Positions 11,078 to 23,209 of a DNA stretch of 64,000 nt are shown in pieces. Every line of letters begins with the position of its first letter. The stretch's first letter is position 1. The DNA is from Chrysopilus asiliformis (lineage: Eukaryota; Arthropoda; Insecta; Diptera; Rhagionidae): assembly GCA_964034945.1 (NCBI GenBank), contig OZ035962.1, positions 22,849,530 to 22,913,529 of the forward strand. Reading direction: 5' to 3'. The position numbers were made by a program, and so were the translations under genes. Below the pieces are notes generated by a model. It searched no databases and had not been told where the DNA came from. It saw only the letters and a list, made by a program, of their open reading frames with translations.

Positions 11078-12634
11078 TGCCCGGGAAATGTTTTTTTAAT
11101 AATGAATACAATACTTTATATTTCGTATAAGGAATTAAAAATTTACCGACGCCCTTAACGGTATTTAAACTAACGACAAAACTGTTTTCTTTATAGCCTT
11201 TTTACTGTTATCATCTTGTATTGTAAAATATGCCTGTTTAGTAGTGTAAATAATCTTGTTTTCATTTACTTTTACATTTTTTTGTAATTGCTCTTTATAT
11301 AAAATTCTTTATCGAAAATCACCCACTCAAAAACAATATTTTAGATTGTGTCTCTTACCAAAATATGTTGATTAAAAACTATCTTTCTAAGTTGACTGAA
11401 TTAAGGATCAAATTTATTGTTCAATAAAAGTTAGAAATTGTGCAAAAATTACAGGCAAATATAAAAATTAAATGAAAGCCACGTTCAAATGATAACCAAA
11501 AATTACTGAAAAAACTTAGCACAACACTCACCGCCAAGATTTGGACTACTTCTAAATCTTAATCAAAGGCACTTGATAGAATGATAAACATAAAATGAAT
11601 AAATGATAAAATGACAATTTCATCGGGGAGTTACCCAAAAATACATTCCGAGAAAAAAAATGATGCCGGTCGAATTTTTATTTTGACATTTGAAATGTCA
11701 TTTTGACAGCAAAAATTGATAGAAATCCGTACCAAAGTTGAATACAACTACGAAATAGACTGTCGGCAAGTCTTTCTTATCTTTAAAAAAACAATTTTTT
11801 AAATAAATAAATATAATTAAATAATCCACATTTTTTAAAAAATTTCGTATTAGAAGTAGTTTTATTTTAGGAAAAATCAAGACAACTTAAGGAGTTATCC
11901 TCGAGATATCCTGATTACCGTGTCGCTAAAACGTCTTTTAGATAGTACATGGCGATTAATTAGAATAACACTAGTCCATCGAAAGTGACAGTTCGATCGG
12001 GTCTGGATTGAGTCGAGGAACATTTTTGGTTTTTCCCCTGTTTTTGGGAATTTCTACGGCGATAGTGTTGAAAATATCACGAAAACTGAGATGAACATTT
12101 AGTTACACGTCAACAGCATCCGAGAGGAGTAAGTACTTATGAAATAATGGTTTCGATAGGTTTTGGTTTAGTGAAACAAGCGAAGACTTTTTTTTGCGAC
12201 GTTTATTCATCAATGATATCATTTATTTATTTTTTGCATATTATGCAATTTCAATTTGTGCTTTTGACGTAAATCCCATTCTTAATCTGTAAGTAAATGT
12301 GTAAAAAAAACCGTAACCATTGGCACTGAAAATGGATGTCAAAGCTAAACGATCGAACGCCAAAATTGCAAAATCAGTAGTAATTAGTATAATATTTTAC
12401 AAATTTTACATAAATCAAACAATTTGTCCTGCTAATTAGGCGGCACTTAATTTGTATAAAAGCAAACTAATTCTTAAAAGTAAATCCAGGATTTTACAGT
12501 AATCTCCATTTCATTTCACAATCACTTTGCCACAAAAAATTGCTGCAAAACGAATTACAACTAGGTACCCTATAACTTTTTTACTTTTTGAAAGACTTTT
12601 ACTAATCATACACCGAATAGCTAAAAAATACCAA
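11078..12634. other. Intergenic DNA between the divergent paralogues
   Basis: No gene supported. 11078-11150 continues the repeat broken by the hAT element; the rest is AT-rich with many in-frame stops. Confidence 0.45.
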
Positions 12635-12835
12635 ATAAAAAAATTAAAAAAAAGCTTTTTTTTAGAAAAACCACTAAAAAGGAATATTTTTTTTTGGTGC
12701 TGTATATCAGAAATTAAAGCGAGATAAGGCATAAAAAAATAAATATTTATCTCGCTTTTATTACTGATATAGACAGGTTTATTTTCCTTTTTAGTGCATT
12801 TTTTCTAAATAAAAGCTTTTTTCTATTTATTTTTT
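12635..12835. repeat. Foldback element, copy A
   Basis: Two imperfect arms of about 90 bases face each other around a centre at 12735. Arms carry, in order, AAAAGCTTTT, CACTAAAAAGG, CTGTATATCAG (CTGATATAGACAG on the other side) and AAGCGAGATAA. The same order is found in copies at 43236-43559 and 46116-46355. Confidence 0.75.
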
Positions 12836-13449
12836 TTATGAAAATGTACGAAATTTTAAATGTAAGTGAATAAAGTGGCCAGTTTTTGTCTGTCTTTAGA
12901 ACCAAACTTTACTTGTCGAAATACTATTAGTTTTTCAGAAAACTCCAAAACCACTCGACCGATTGAACTAAATTTTTTGCTCATGTTTTCCATATGGATT
13001 CAGATAAATTTCTCGTAAAAATTGTATTCAACAAGAATTTCAAAAAAAAAAAATTCACAAAAAAGGAAATAGGAAAGTTAACTTCAATTTATCTCTTTTA
13101 GCCTTTTGACCAATTCTTTTGGTTATTGTGCGCGCATTATAAATATTTCAGATAATATTTCATATAAAACACAAATTTTCTTCTATGCTTTCGAAAAAAC
13201 TTTGTTTTGGATAACAGCATCTGTATTTCAGTCAACTTTTTGCTTACAATTTATCGCCTTTCCGCTTCAACCTCGAGACTTGCTTTAAAATCGTTACTTA
13301 ATTTGCTTCAATCCCGCAAACTTTGAACTCATCAAGAACTACGACTCCAAAACTGTTTTCCAAACAAAATAAATAAATTCATTGTTTTCATTTTTAGATA
13401 AGCTTCAACTATTGTGTGCCTTATAAACATTTGCCTTTTTATCAATACT
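12836..13449. other. Upstream region of paralogue B
   Basis: Holds a repeat-like stretch at 12885-13010 (GTCTGTCTTTAG, AACTCCAAAACCACTCGACC). Promoter expected here but not identified. Confidence 0.35.
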
Positions 13450-16400
13450 ATGTCAGACTCAACAGCGAGAGCAACTCAGCAGAGGTTGGCTGAACTTTAC
13501 GGAACTCGAGATCACGTCGTATGGGATCAGTAAATAGAATAAAAAAATGTTTTAGAAAAAAATAATCAATTTTAAATACATATATCGTTTTTTTGGAATT
13601 TTAGTTTTAGTTCAGAAGATAAAGATGCAGTGGTACAAAAGATCCGATTGCTTTTTTCAAATGTACCAGAACCAACTAGTGTAACAGTACGAAGAGAAAA
13701 CCCATCTTTGACAGATGCGGAATTAGGGAAGAAATTGGCCCAAAATGTTAAAAATGTCGTAATAGAAAATAAAAAAATTGTGAGTATTTTGTATGGAGTT
13801 TTTATGGCATTAGAAGCAGGGCTGTGAAGTCGTTTCAACCTTCGACTCCAAATCCTGAAAATTTAGAATATCCGAGTCCTAAAGCAATAATTTTGTCTCC
13901 AATTCGACTCCACAGCCCTGAGTAGAAGTCTTTAGAAACTTAAGAACTTTCCACAAAATACAAATAGGTAGCGAAAAATTTGATAAATGGTGCAAAGGAA
14001 GGGAAGGGGGAGGGGAGTGAAAATAAACAAATTAATGTGACGAATTTATTTGACAGCATCTTAATTTTTTCAAAAATATTTTTTTTACTGTTTGAAAATC
14101 TAAGAAAAATTATATCCGGTTTTAAAAAGCTAAAAAAATTAGAAAATTTCAAAATTGTAATTTATAACATTTTGAGGAGTTGAGTTTTGAAAGAATTAAT
14201 GAATTCAATTAATAAACTTTATATTGATGTGTCCTTAATTTCTTAAATCTGCTAAATTTCCTATAATAAACCAACTGATTTTTTTTTAGGGAGAAACACG
14301 GAATTTAATTGAAGCAGCGCTCTGGGATCAAAGTATGTATTTTTTTTATAGAAAAAATTAGCAGGAATATCTGTTTGTTACCTCTTTTATATTTTTAGTA
14401 GCACTAGCATCAAAATTTTGTGTGAACTGAAATTGCTTTGTGTTTTCCAATCTTTATCGCATTACCATACGTTATTTTTTAGTCACTTTAAAGTAATATA
14501 AGCCTTATTGCGTCCAGAAAAGGTTTGTTTTATAACACAAAGTTTAAAAGTCACTTTGAAATTACTTTTGTGGCGATTAAAACATTTTTTCTTCTAATAT
14601 TCTAGCAATGTGTTCCTTAAGTATTGTAAAGTCTCTAAAATAATTGTTGTTTTACCGAAGAAATCTCTTGTTGTTTGTATATGAACTTTTTTTTATGTCG
14701 CGATTAACTAATCTCTTCAATGATTTAATAGGAAAATGGTCTAATGGGAATCTTCTAATGGCCATTCAATTCGTGCTATGCGTACCAATCACCAATAACA
14801 ATCCAAATCCATTAAATGAAGCTTTGGAAAATACTACATTCACCAGCCATCCAATTTTAAGAATTCGAAAATGTGTCAGTAAGTAAACTTTTAGAAAGAT
14901 TCAACTTTACATCGAGTTTTAAATATAATCGAAACTTTTTAGCTGATAACAGAGACACGAGACACTGCTGCATGGTTTATGTTGACCAGGGCGGACGCGT
15001 TTATCAAAATTGGATGGACTACAAGAGCAACAACAATCTGCCAAAAGGAGTTTTAATCGCACCCTACCGTGGATATTACGATTTTGATCATAACCGAAAG
15101 GTATAAACTGGACACCAATCATGTATTCCGACGCGTCTCTGTCTTTCGACTTCGACATCTGCAGCTTGAAATTTCGCGGAATCGTCACTATGAATCGAAA
15201 CGTGATTCTGACTGTCACTCCAGGAAATTTGAAGCTGCTGATATGGCGAAGTCAAGAGTTAAAAGCTGCGTCGAAGTCAAAAGACAGAGACGCGTCGAGA
15301 TACATGATTCCAGCCCTGGTATGAATTCTTTTCAACGATTTTGAAATTCGATTTCTATTTTCAGGTAATGCTCGATGTATTTTTGTCACCATCGGCACAG
15401 CCGGGCAATAAAGCCCTGAAAATTGCTGATATAACGAATGCGTCGATCGGTATTGGGATCACTGCAATTCCAGCAACAGCGATTTTTCTCCCAGTCGCTG
15501 CTCCTGTGAGTAAAATGGATTTACACCTTGTCTCGACTAGATATCAATTTCATCAATGTTCTCGTCCTCTTGTTAAAACATTCGTGTAGAAGTGGTTTTT
15601 TCAGCTCATTTCTAATGGTTTATACAAAAATGCCCTGACAAAAGCTGTTTTCATCAGAGATGCAAACTAATAGTTTTCTAAGTGTAGTTCGTTTTCGGTG
15701 AATTGGATTTTTGGTTTTGGTTCCTAAAATTTGAAAATCTGGTCTAAAATTTCAAAAATTCGGGAGTGGCTTTTGGTTCCTATTCAGCGATTCTTGCGTT
15801 TCCAGATCGTATTAGTTGCATTTTTTGAGTTAGAATCCATGAAGAATGTTTTTTCGTACTAGATTAACATAAAAAGAAGTTCTAGACGCTAAATTTTGTT
15901 CAGAACTAAAAATAATAACGACTTTTTAATCCTAAAAATTAAAATATGAACCACTAAACAAATTCTCGTTTTTGGTTCATTTTGACCATTTTGTTTTTAA
16001 AAATGGTTTAGTTTTGGTTCACTAAAATTTCTTATTGGTAACCGGTTTGCATCTCTTGTCTCCATATAACATTTCTTGATCAAAATATATATCTAATCAG
16101 CATCCTGAATCGTCCCTGGGAAAATTACATCAAATTTTTATTTTAATGTAGATAATGATTACTGCGGCTATGGTCGGTGGTGCAACGGCGCTCTACCAAG
16201 TGATTCGTGCTTCCATGCAGATCCATGACAGAAGGAAACATGAGCAATCGATCAATGTCACCGATCGGGAATCAAGAGGACATTGGATTGGAATTGCCGG
16301 TGGAATCGTTGGAATTGGAGCGAATGGCCTCACCACAGGAATCGTTCAATATGCTTCCAGAGGCAATCAAATTTCGAAGGTAGACAAATTTCCAACGGAG

Positions 16401-18359
16401 AAGAATTTTTTTTTAAAGATGTATTTCTCAGATCCTGACAGTTAGTGCTACTAGCCTGAGTGCTACTTCTTTGGTTGTAAATGCAGCTGGTGTAGGAAAT
16501 AGCATTGTGGAAATGGTTATTGTGAGTATTTCTGGATTTTAAAAAGTTGACTTAAGAAAAAGGGTAAAAGGCCCTTTTGCATAAACCATACTTAAAAAAA
16601 TTATATTCCTAGAAACTATGCGACTTAAATAAGTTTCAGTTTAATATCAGTTGTCAAGCTTAATAGAAAATTCTAGTAAGAAAATAAGTTTTTGCAATTG
16701 ATTCTCATAGAAACTGTAATGGATTTTAGAAAACAAACTTTAAGTACTCCACAAAGAGCTTTTATTTGCGAGGCAAAATATAAAAATGTCATACGAAAAT
16801 TATCGGCAATGCAATAAAAGCTGTTTGTGAGGTAAATAAAGGTCAAATTAGCTTTAAACGCTTATAAAAACGCACTGCATTGTGCTACGTCAAAATATTT
16901 CAAATAACCCTCCCATTTTTAACGATTTATACGTTAGGGTCATCTAAATATAGGGTGACCAAACGTTCCGGTTTGGTCAGGACAGTCTCGGAATCAACCA
17001 TGATGTCCCGGCATCCTGGGAACAAAGCTTTTGTCTGAATTTTTCAATTATGTGTTATAATATTGTTATTATAACGATTTTCCACAAATGGCGTATGAAT
17101 TTAAAAACAATGCCGCGCTTTTGTCTTTATTGCTGGTTTTACATTTATGGAATGTAAAGATGGCCAATAATTAAGTAAAGCGTTAGTCAAGTTTCGGCCC
17201 GAAGTGTAATTTAGCCTCCTCAGAACTACGTCTACACTTCTGTTGTTGACCAGTCGACAAGACACAGACAGGAGCGGACAGTCTTTGTTTCCACAATTTT
17301 TATTTGTTCTTGTTTTATTTGTTTAATTGTGCATATATAAACCTTTTGTAAAAAATCGAAGGTCTAAACTTCATTGGCCGTTTTAAAAAACCGCGCACTG
17401 CAGCGACGCAATGCACTTTATATCTCTTAACTCTAATATTTGAATAAATAAATTATTTTTTTTTTAATCTAGAAAACTAATGGCAACGAGGACATTTCAA
17501 CATTGGATATACTTCAATTAGCAACCTCACTCTTCCTCGTAACTCATTCCATTTGTAACATCAAATCGACCGCCGCAATTATGAATTCAGCGGAAGATAA
17601 CACTTTTCAGAGTTTCAGGACTAGCCTAAATAACGTCGTCAAGTGAGTAAATTTTGAATTAAATTAAAATTTCAGTTCTTAAAAATCCTTTCGTTTAGCA
17701 AAATGTTTAAAAATATCAGCCAAGGGAGCAACACAATCACTCCAACAGCAACCATTGGCGAGACAGCAACCATTGGCGAGACAGCAACCATTGGCGACAT
17801 TATTCGACCACTCAACAATATACCAAATTTCACTATGAAAGTGGTTGGGGATTTAATGCTGAATAGAAGATCCAGACGTAGTATAACAAATTCAACTGGT
17901 AACGAGGAAGCCGACGGTGCTATTGAAAATTTACTTCCTGAATCACTCGAAATTCTAATCGCCGAATCAATTTCATTTATTTTGGCGAATTACCGTGTTT
18001 TGGAGTCACTCTCGCTGGAAAATCTTATAACTGATATTTTTTTGATCTTACGACGAGACGTTGCCAAAAAGTTAATCGATAATGCCACGAATTTGTTTGA
18101 ACGCCTCGCTGGCCAGTTACAGGAATCAACCGGGCTTTTTATTCCATTCGAGAAGTTTCTTTGGGATTTATTGAATATCACTCTGAATTGGAATAATGGA
18201 GACTTGGAAACTACTTGCGCAACTATTATAACTAAAAGCATTGATTTCTTTGAAGAAATCGTAAGGGCATTCTATAGGAAATTGAAGACGCGGCCTGAGG
18301 GAATTCCTCCGACAAAGTGTCCAGATTGTGACGGTTATTATACGTGTGTGCCGTTATAA
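13450..18359 (+). CDS. Uncharacterised membrane-like protein, paralogue B (DUF4781-like?)
   Basis: Ten exons: 13450-13529, 13605-13779, 14290-14332, 14732-14878, 14943-15100, 15365-15505, 16152-16379, 16432-16521, 17473-17642, 17699-18359; GT-AG introns; 630 aa. It aligns along its length with the minus-strand gene at 9396-6407: VWDH...EDKD at the first splice, GRVYQNW at about 166-172, HDRRKHEQSINVTDRE, a YASRG or YAASG motif, THSI, FEKFLWDLL near the end, and CPDCDG at the C-terminus. Exons 3, 8 and 9 have exactly the same lengths in both genes. Its hydrophobic Gly/Ala-rich region (about 210-355) is split by an intron (15506-16151) that the other copy lacks. The last exon has an 18-bp triplication. 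Introns carry several transposons. Function unknown; a membrane role is inference from composition. Confidence 0.87.
13817..13920. mobile_element. 104-bp hAT-type MITE in intron 2
   Basis: CAGGGCTGTGAAGTCG and CGACTCCACAGCCCTG form the ends; flanks attagaag (13809-13816) and agtagaag (13921-13928) match at 7 of 8 bases. The end motif is one I recall from widespread short hAT elements. Confidence 0.85.
15117..15309. repeat. Foldback element in intron 5
   Basis: Ends AATCATGTAT and ATACATGATT enclose arms with GACGCGTCTCTGTCTTT, GACTTCGAC and GCAGCTT in inverted copies; spacer about 95 bases. Confidence 0.8.
15655..16057 (+). mobile_element. hAT-type element in the paralogue-specific intron
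   Basis: Starts CAGAGATGCAAAC and ends GTTTGCATCTCT; the interior is TTTTGGTT-rich. It matches, in reverse, the element at 38201-38733. Flanking 8-mers gttttcat and gtctccat agree at 6 of 8. Its ends lie about 150 and 95 bases inside the intron, not at the splice sites. Confidence 0.7.
16951..17060 (+). mobile_element. Fragment of GGTGACC hAT-type family, in intron 8
   Basis: Begins TAGGGTGACCAAACGTTCCGG, with GGACAGTCTCGGAATC, TGTCCCGGCATCCTGGGAA and TTTTGTCTGAATTTTTCAAT, matching 58169-58270. The other end was not found. Confidence 0.6.
17745..17798 (+). repeat. 18-bp coding triplication
   Basis: Three copies of ACAGCAACCATTGGCGAG (the last ends in GAC) encode TATIGE repeats near the start of the last exon of paralogue B. 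Confidence 0.95.
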
Positions 18360-19733
18360 AATCTAACTTCGACACCCATTCTATAGTTTAACAACACGGA
18401 AACACAAAATTAATATAGCTTGCTTTTTGTAAAAGCGATAAATTTGTTAGTAATATTCAGATTTAAGTTTAACCATTTAAAACTTTGGTAAATGTTCCAA
18501 TAGAAGCATGAAAATGGCGCAGGGGGTGGGAGACACCCTCATTGTCCGAAAAATTTCGGCAAAAGTCTTGTGAAAAACCACGATAAAGATCTGTAAAACT
18601 TTCATCAGGAGAAAGTTTAGCGGCACCAAATTTTAATATCCACCGCGAGCGCCACCTACCACTGCTTGTACTTTACAAAACTTTCCTATTACCCGTGAGT
18701 TTTTTTTTTCATGCGAAAAAGATTATCATGGCAAAAATCTATACTGCTATTTTTAAACTTTAAAATTAATACAAAATTGTAAATAACTTCGATTCTGATC
18801 GCTTTTGTGTTGTTTTTCATCACAATTTAACATTTGTTTTTAGTGTAGATTCAATTGAAAAAGTTTCTTCAACCGCAACTCGTCAGACGATGTCTAAAAA
18901 TATTTTGTTTGCCTCACGCAAAATATTGAATCCTAATGTTGTCACAAACACCAAGTATCGATTTAACTAAACCACTTAGGTGCCTTAAAAATGTAGATTT
19001 AACAATTTTTTTTGTAATTTCAATAATCACGAAGTTTTGTATCACGAATTTATAAGCTTTTACCAATAAAAATTTGCTACAATGGTGTGTTTTTTTTTAG
19101 ATTGCTTTACTACAACAAAAATTGCAAAAAAAAAACTTTTCTGGAATTGGTTTGCGGTGACAGCACAAAATTTCGTTTTTCTTTTTCGATTTCGCTTACC
19201 GTTCTCGAGATATATTCTGCACTGTACTGTTTTTTAGAATTCTCAAAAATCTGACAATTCCAAAATAATTGAAAAGGGGTTCTAATAAACTGCAAATGAT
19301 ATTAAATTCCAGTAAACGTCGAATACACAAAACTAGGATAGACACAATTTCGTAGTCTAACACCGTTTGTTTATAAGATCAAGGTTTTTTGCAAGAAGAA
19401 TGTGTTGCTCAATCAAAGATTTTTAAATTCGAAAATTCAATTAAAAAAGCGCCAATCATTTAATTTAGAACTTGACTCCCAGTACTCCGAAAGCGGTTCT
19501 TGTCTGCGAAAATACTCCGCCAATGAGAGCTGAATTGCAATTTCGACGCTAATGCAAAGTCAATAAAGTTTTTTTTTGCCTCTCGTCAGTTTTCCATCTC
19601 GCTCTACTGTCAAAACCTCTTTCTAGCGTGTATCTGTCCGCGAAGCATTTGAGCCAGAAACAAACGTAGATATTCTCCATAAATTAAACTATTTTGCCGG
19701 CATTTCGAATGGTAATCAACGACTGCTTGCAAT
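18360..19733. other. Intergenic DNA between paralogue B and ST7
   Basis: No open frame with exon signals. The last 200 bases before 19734 are less AT-rich and are likely the ST7 promoter and 5' UTR (inference). Confidence 0.4.
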
Positions 19734-21457
19734 ATGTGGGACTCGTCACTATTTCTAAGCACTCTCACGCCAAAATTCTACGTTGCGCTTACTGGAACGT
19801 CCAGTCTCATCTCCGGTTTGATTCTCATCTTTGAATGGTGGTATTTTCGTAAATATGGGACTTCATTTATCGGTGAGTTGAAATATTTTAATTGCCCAGC
19901 AACCGGAACTAAACTGAAAAACATTCTATTGTCCCCGTGCAGAACAAGTCTCCATAAACCACATCAGCCCTTGGATAAATGGCAGCGATGGCCAGAGCGA
20001 CTCCAACGGAACAAATGGGGTATGAGTTGATGAAGCTTGCGGAATCTCAAGGATTTAATGTGAAATTCGGCTTATTTCAGATGGGCCAGCAGATTCCCGA
20101 GTGTAAGGTATGGAGGAATCCACTGAACCTGTTTCGGGGCGCCGAATATCAACGGTTCTATTGGGCAACAAACAAGGAGCCTCTCACTTATTACGATATG
20201 AATTTAAGTGCCCAGGACCATCAGACATTCTTCACCTGTGAAGGTTCTTTCTAATTCCCCTAAATGATTCGCTTCTATCCACGCAATCCTGTCACTTATT
20301 AGGGTTGTTTTTTGTTTTTTGCAGGTGACGCTGGGAAAGCAGAATACGAAATCATGCAGACAGCCTGGCGAGAACGAAATCCAGTGGTAAGGATAAAAGC
20401 CGCCCACAATGCCCTCGAGATAAGCGTTGATTGTGCCCCAGCTTACATTTTGCTAGCCGAGGAGGAGGCGACGACAATCCTCGAGGCAGAGAAGATCCTC
20501 AAAACGGCGCTGAAAGTGGCCGAAACCAACTACCGGAAGTCGCAGGGCACACAACATCAGGGCCCCATAGCCGAGGCGATTCATAGACGCGACACCAACG
20601 TACTTATCTACATTAAAAGACGCCTGGCGATGTGTGCTCGGAAGCTGGGCAAACTGAAGGAGGCTGCTAAGATGTTCCGCGACCTCACCAAGGAAATACC
20701 GTCAATCATGAACGTTCTGAATATTCACGAAAATCTGATTGAATCTTTGCTGGAGATGCAAGCATACGCAGACTGTCAGGCTGTGCTGGCCAAGTACGAT
20801 GACATCTCGCTGCCGAAATCGGCGACAATTTGCTATACGGCGGCGCTTCTGAAAGCGCGTGCCGTTGCTGATAAATTCTCGCCTGACATAGCTTCGAAGC
20901 GGGGTCTGAGCCCTGCCGAAATGAGTGCGGTGGAGGCGATTCATCGGGCTGTCGAATTCAATCCGCATGTACCCAAATATCTCCTCGAAACGAAACCGCT
21001 GATCCTGCCGCCCGAGCACATTCTGAAGCGGGGGGACTCCGAAGCCCTGGCGTACTCGTTTTTCCATCTCAGCCACTGGAAGGACGTGGAGGGGGCTCTC
21101 AATCTACTGCACTGTACGTGGGAGGGTACATTCCGGATGCTGCCATATCCCCTCGAACGTGGCCACCTCTTCTATCCATATCCGACCTGTACTGAATGCG
21201 CTGACCGCGAACTGCTGCCATCGTTCCACGAGGTCTCCGTCTATCCCAAGAAGGAGCTACCATTCTTCATTCTCTTCACCGCCGGCCTGTGTTCCTTTAC
21301 GGCTCTGCTAGCCCTGCTGACCCATCAATATCCAGAATCGATGGGGATCGTCGCGCAGACCGTACTCAATTGGATATCGCTACCCTTTCAACTGTTAAAG
21401 GAACGGATCGAGGCGATCTGGCCATGCAATCTACTCCAGCAGCTATCTAGAATTTAA
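19734..21457 (+). CDS. ST7: Suppressor of tumorigenicity 7 (ST7) orthologue
   Basis: Four exons: 19734-19872, 19943-20019, 20081-20243, 20325-21457, all GT-AG, giving 503 aa. Conserved ST7 blocks are plain: [75 protein letters not shown], [48 protein letters not shown] and [18 protein letters not shown]. Hydrophobic segments near 12-36 and 438-460 would be membrane spans, in keeping with the membrane-protein family. The protein is shorter than the human long form at the N-terminus and begins MWDSSLFL. The gene is less AT-rich than its surroundings, and 75% of it is one exon. The biochemical function of ST7 is not established. Donor of intron 3 (gttctt) is weak. Confidence 0.97.
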
Positions 21458-22373
21458 ATTCAAGTCATGTAATTTATTTCCACAATCTTTTCGTATTCTA
21501 TTATTTTTTTTTTAATTTTACTAATAATCTTTTGGTCGTGATTTCTCATATTTATTTGTGATTCGATCTTAAAGTCTGATTTTGAAAAACCTTTTTTTTT
21601 ATGGAACTTTTGAGCGCTATTTTACAAAATTTAAATGATTTTCAGTTGATCGCACCATCACTGTACAAAAATAGAACATTTTCTTTTGGTTTTTTCCTAC
21701 TTAAACGAAGTAACTTTCATTTTGAAGATCTTTTTAAGATAAAAAAAAGTACTGACCGTCAAATTTTGCGCGCGTCGACTTCGTATGTAATTTAAAAAGC
21801 GACACGCAAGAATTTCTATATGCTTTGGATGCCCTAAAGATATTCACAAATTTAAGCATAATGTATGGATCGAGTTTTAACATTCTGTCCGTTCGCCTGG
21901 CATTTTGAGCCACCCTCAAGACATCAAAATGGACAAAACATGGACAACGGCACGGATGGCCCCATTAGTTTAGTTTCATAATCTAAACGGTGTGCATATC
22001 CCACCCAGGCCAAAAAATTCGATTCGAAAATTTGGTTCTTTCTGGGCATGGATTAAAAACAATAACCAGGCCGACATTTTTCATAGAAGTTTTAAAATGG
22101 AGTCATGAATCTTAATCTAATAACGCATGCAATTTAAATATTTTTATTGATTTTTTGACAATTGACCATTAAAATATAAGGAAAAACAAAGGTTTTGCAA
22201 GGCATACTAAAGATTCCGTTTCCGTTTTCGGATTTTTTGGTCCCCGAAATTTGTTCTAAGATTCTTATCTTTATTTACCTAATCTTCGCATTGACACCCC
22301 TAAAATCTTCACCAGCGGCGCATTTTCTGAAGTATTTTCTGCCCTCGTGGGGGTTTTTTTTTAAATTTTTCTT
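21458..22373. other. Intergenic DNA after ST7
   Basis: 3' UTR is expected at the start but no AATAAA is close to the stop. No gene or shared repeat recognised. Confidence 0.4.
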
Positions 22374-22413
22374 CCGGAAGCAGAAGTTATTTTAAAATAA
22401 CTTCTGCTTCCGG
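22374..22413. repeat. 40-bp perfect palindrome
   Basis: CCGGAAGCAGAAGTTATTTT followed without spacer by its exact reverse complement. Confidence 0.97.
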
Positions 22414-22454
22414 CACATTTCTATTCATTTTTTTTACGTGCTGAACATGTTTTG

Positions 22455-22615
22455 CTTAGGGACTGTCCATTGAAATACGTTACACTTTTAAAGGGTCTTA
22501 AGTAACGTGACGGCGATACTAAACTGCTTACAAAAATCGCGAAAAAGCGATACGATGGTGGAGGGAGGGTTCAAAAGACCGAAAATTAACGTGACGTTAA
22601 CGAGGACCGCTCCTT
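22455..22615. mobile_element. GTCCATAAAATACG-family MITE
   Basis: Has the family pattern GGGACTGTCCATTGAAATAC, GTTACACTTTT, AAAAATCGCGAAAAAGCG, GGAGGGAGGGTTC and AAAATTAACGTGACG. Confidence 0.65.
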
Positions 22616-22984
22616 AAAAAAATTGTGATTTCTAATTTCCTTATTGGTGTAACGTTATGGGGAACAATGTAGTACGAGAAGAGCGTGAGTCTATTCCAGT
22701 ACCATCCGTTTTTCTTTTGTTTGACTACATGCTTAAATATTAAATTTAAAAACTCATAAACTTACAAAAATTTCAAAAAAACAAAAGGCGGGTGGCGTGG
22801 GGAGGTTTTTCCTATACTTTGCTATCATTAAAAAAACTCGACTTGGTTTTTCCTATACTTTGCTATCATTAAAAAAAACTTAAGTCACAATTTGATATTT
22901 AAGTAAGTTGAAGTTATTCTCTCTTTTCATCGCAGAAAAACGTTTTTCCTGATAAGTATATCATTTAAACGAAAAATAAATAAC

Positions 22985-23082
22985 CACTGAGTAAGAAATT
23001 AATTAAAGAAATGGCATAAAAGAAGGAAGGGGGTGGTCCAAAATGCCAAAAAGTAGCGTGACATATTTTGTGGACAGCCTGA
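22985..23082. mobile_element. GTCCATAAAATACG-family MITE, right half
   Basis: GGAAGGGGGTGGTCCAAAATG, AGCGTGACATATTTTGTGG and ACAGCC match the right end of the family; the left half is not seen. Confidence 0.5.
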
Positions 23083-23135
23083 GTTCAATCATTAGTTTTT
23101 GCTAGCAAAATTTTCAATTACTTTGCTTGTCGACT

Positions 23136-23189
23136 GAATATTGTTTTGGCGTATGAGAATTCCTATACGCATACGCCAAAACTATATTC
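23136..23189. repeat. Short hairpin
   Basis: GAATATTGTTTTGGCGTATG (23136-23155) faces CATACGCCAAAACTATATTC (23170-23189), one mismatch in 20. Confidence 0.9.
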
Positions 23190-23209
23190 GATCGAGTTAA
23201 TATGTTTAA

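Noticed and set aside
15506..16151. Idea that the hAT element created the extra intron
   Set aside because: Element ends are about 150 and 95 bases inside the intron, so splice sites are not part of the element.
20702..21076. 124-codon minus-strand frame
   Set aside because: Antisense shadow of the ST7 exon 4.
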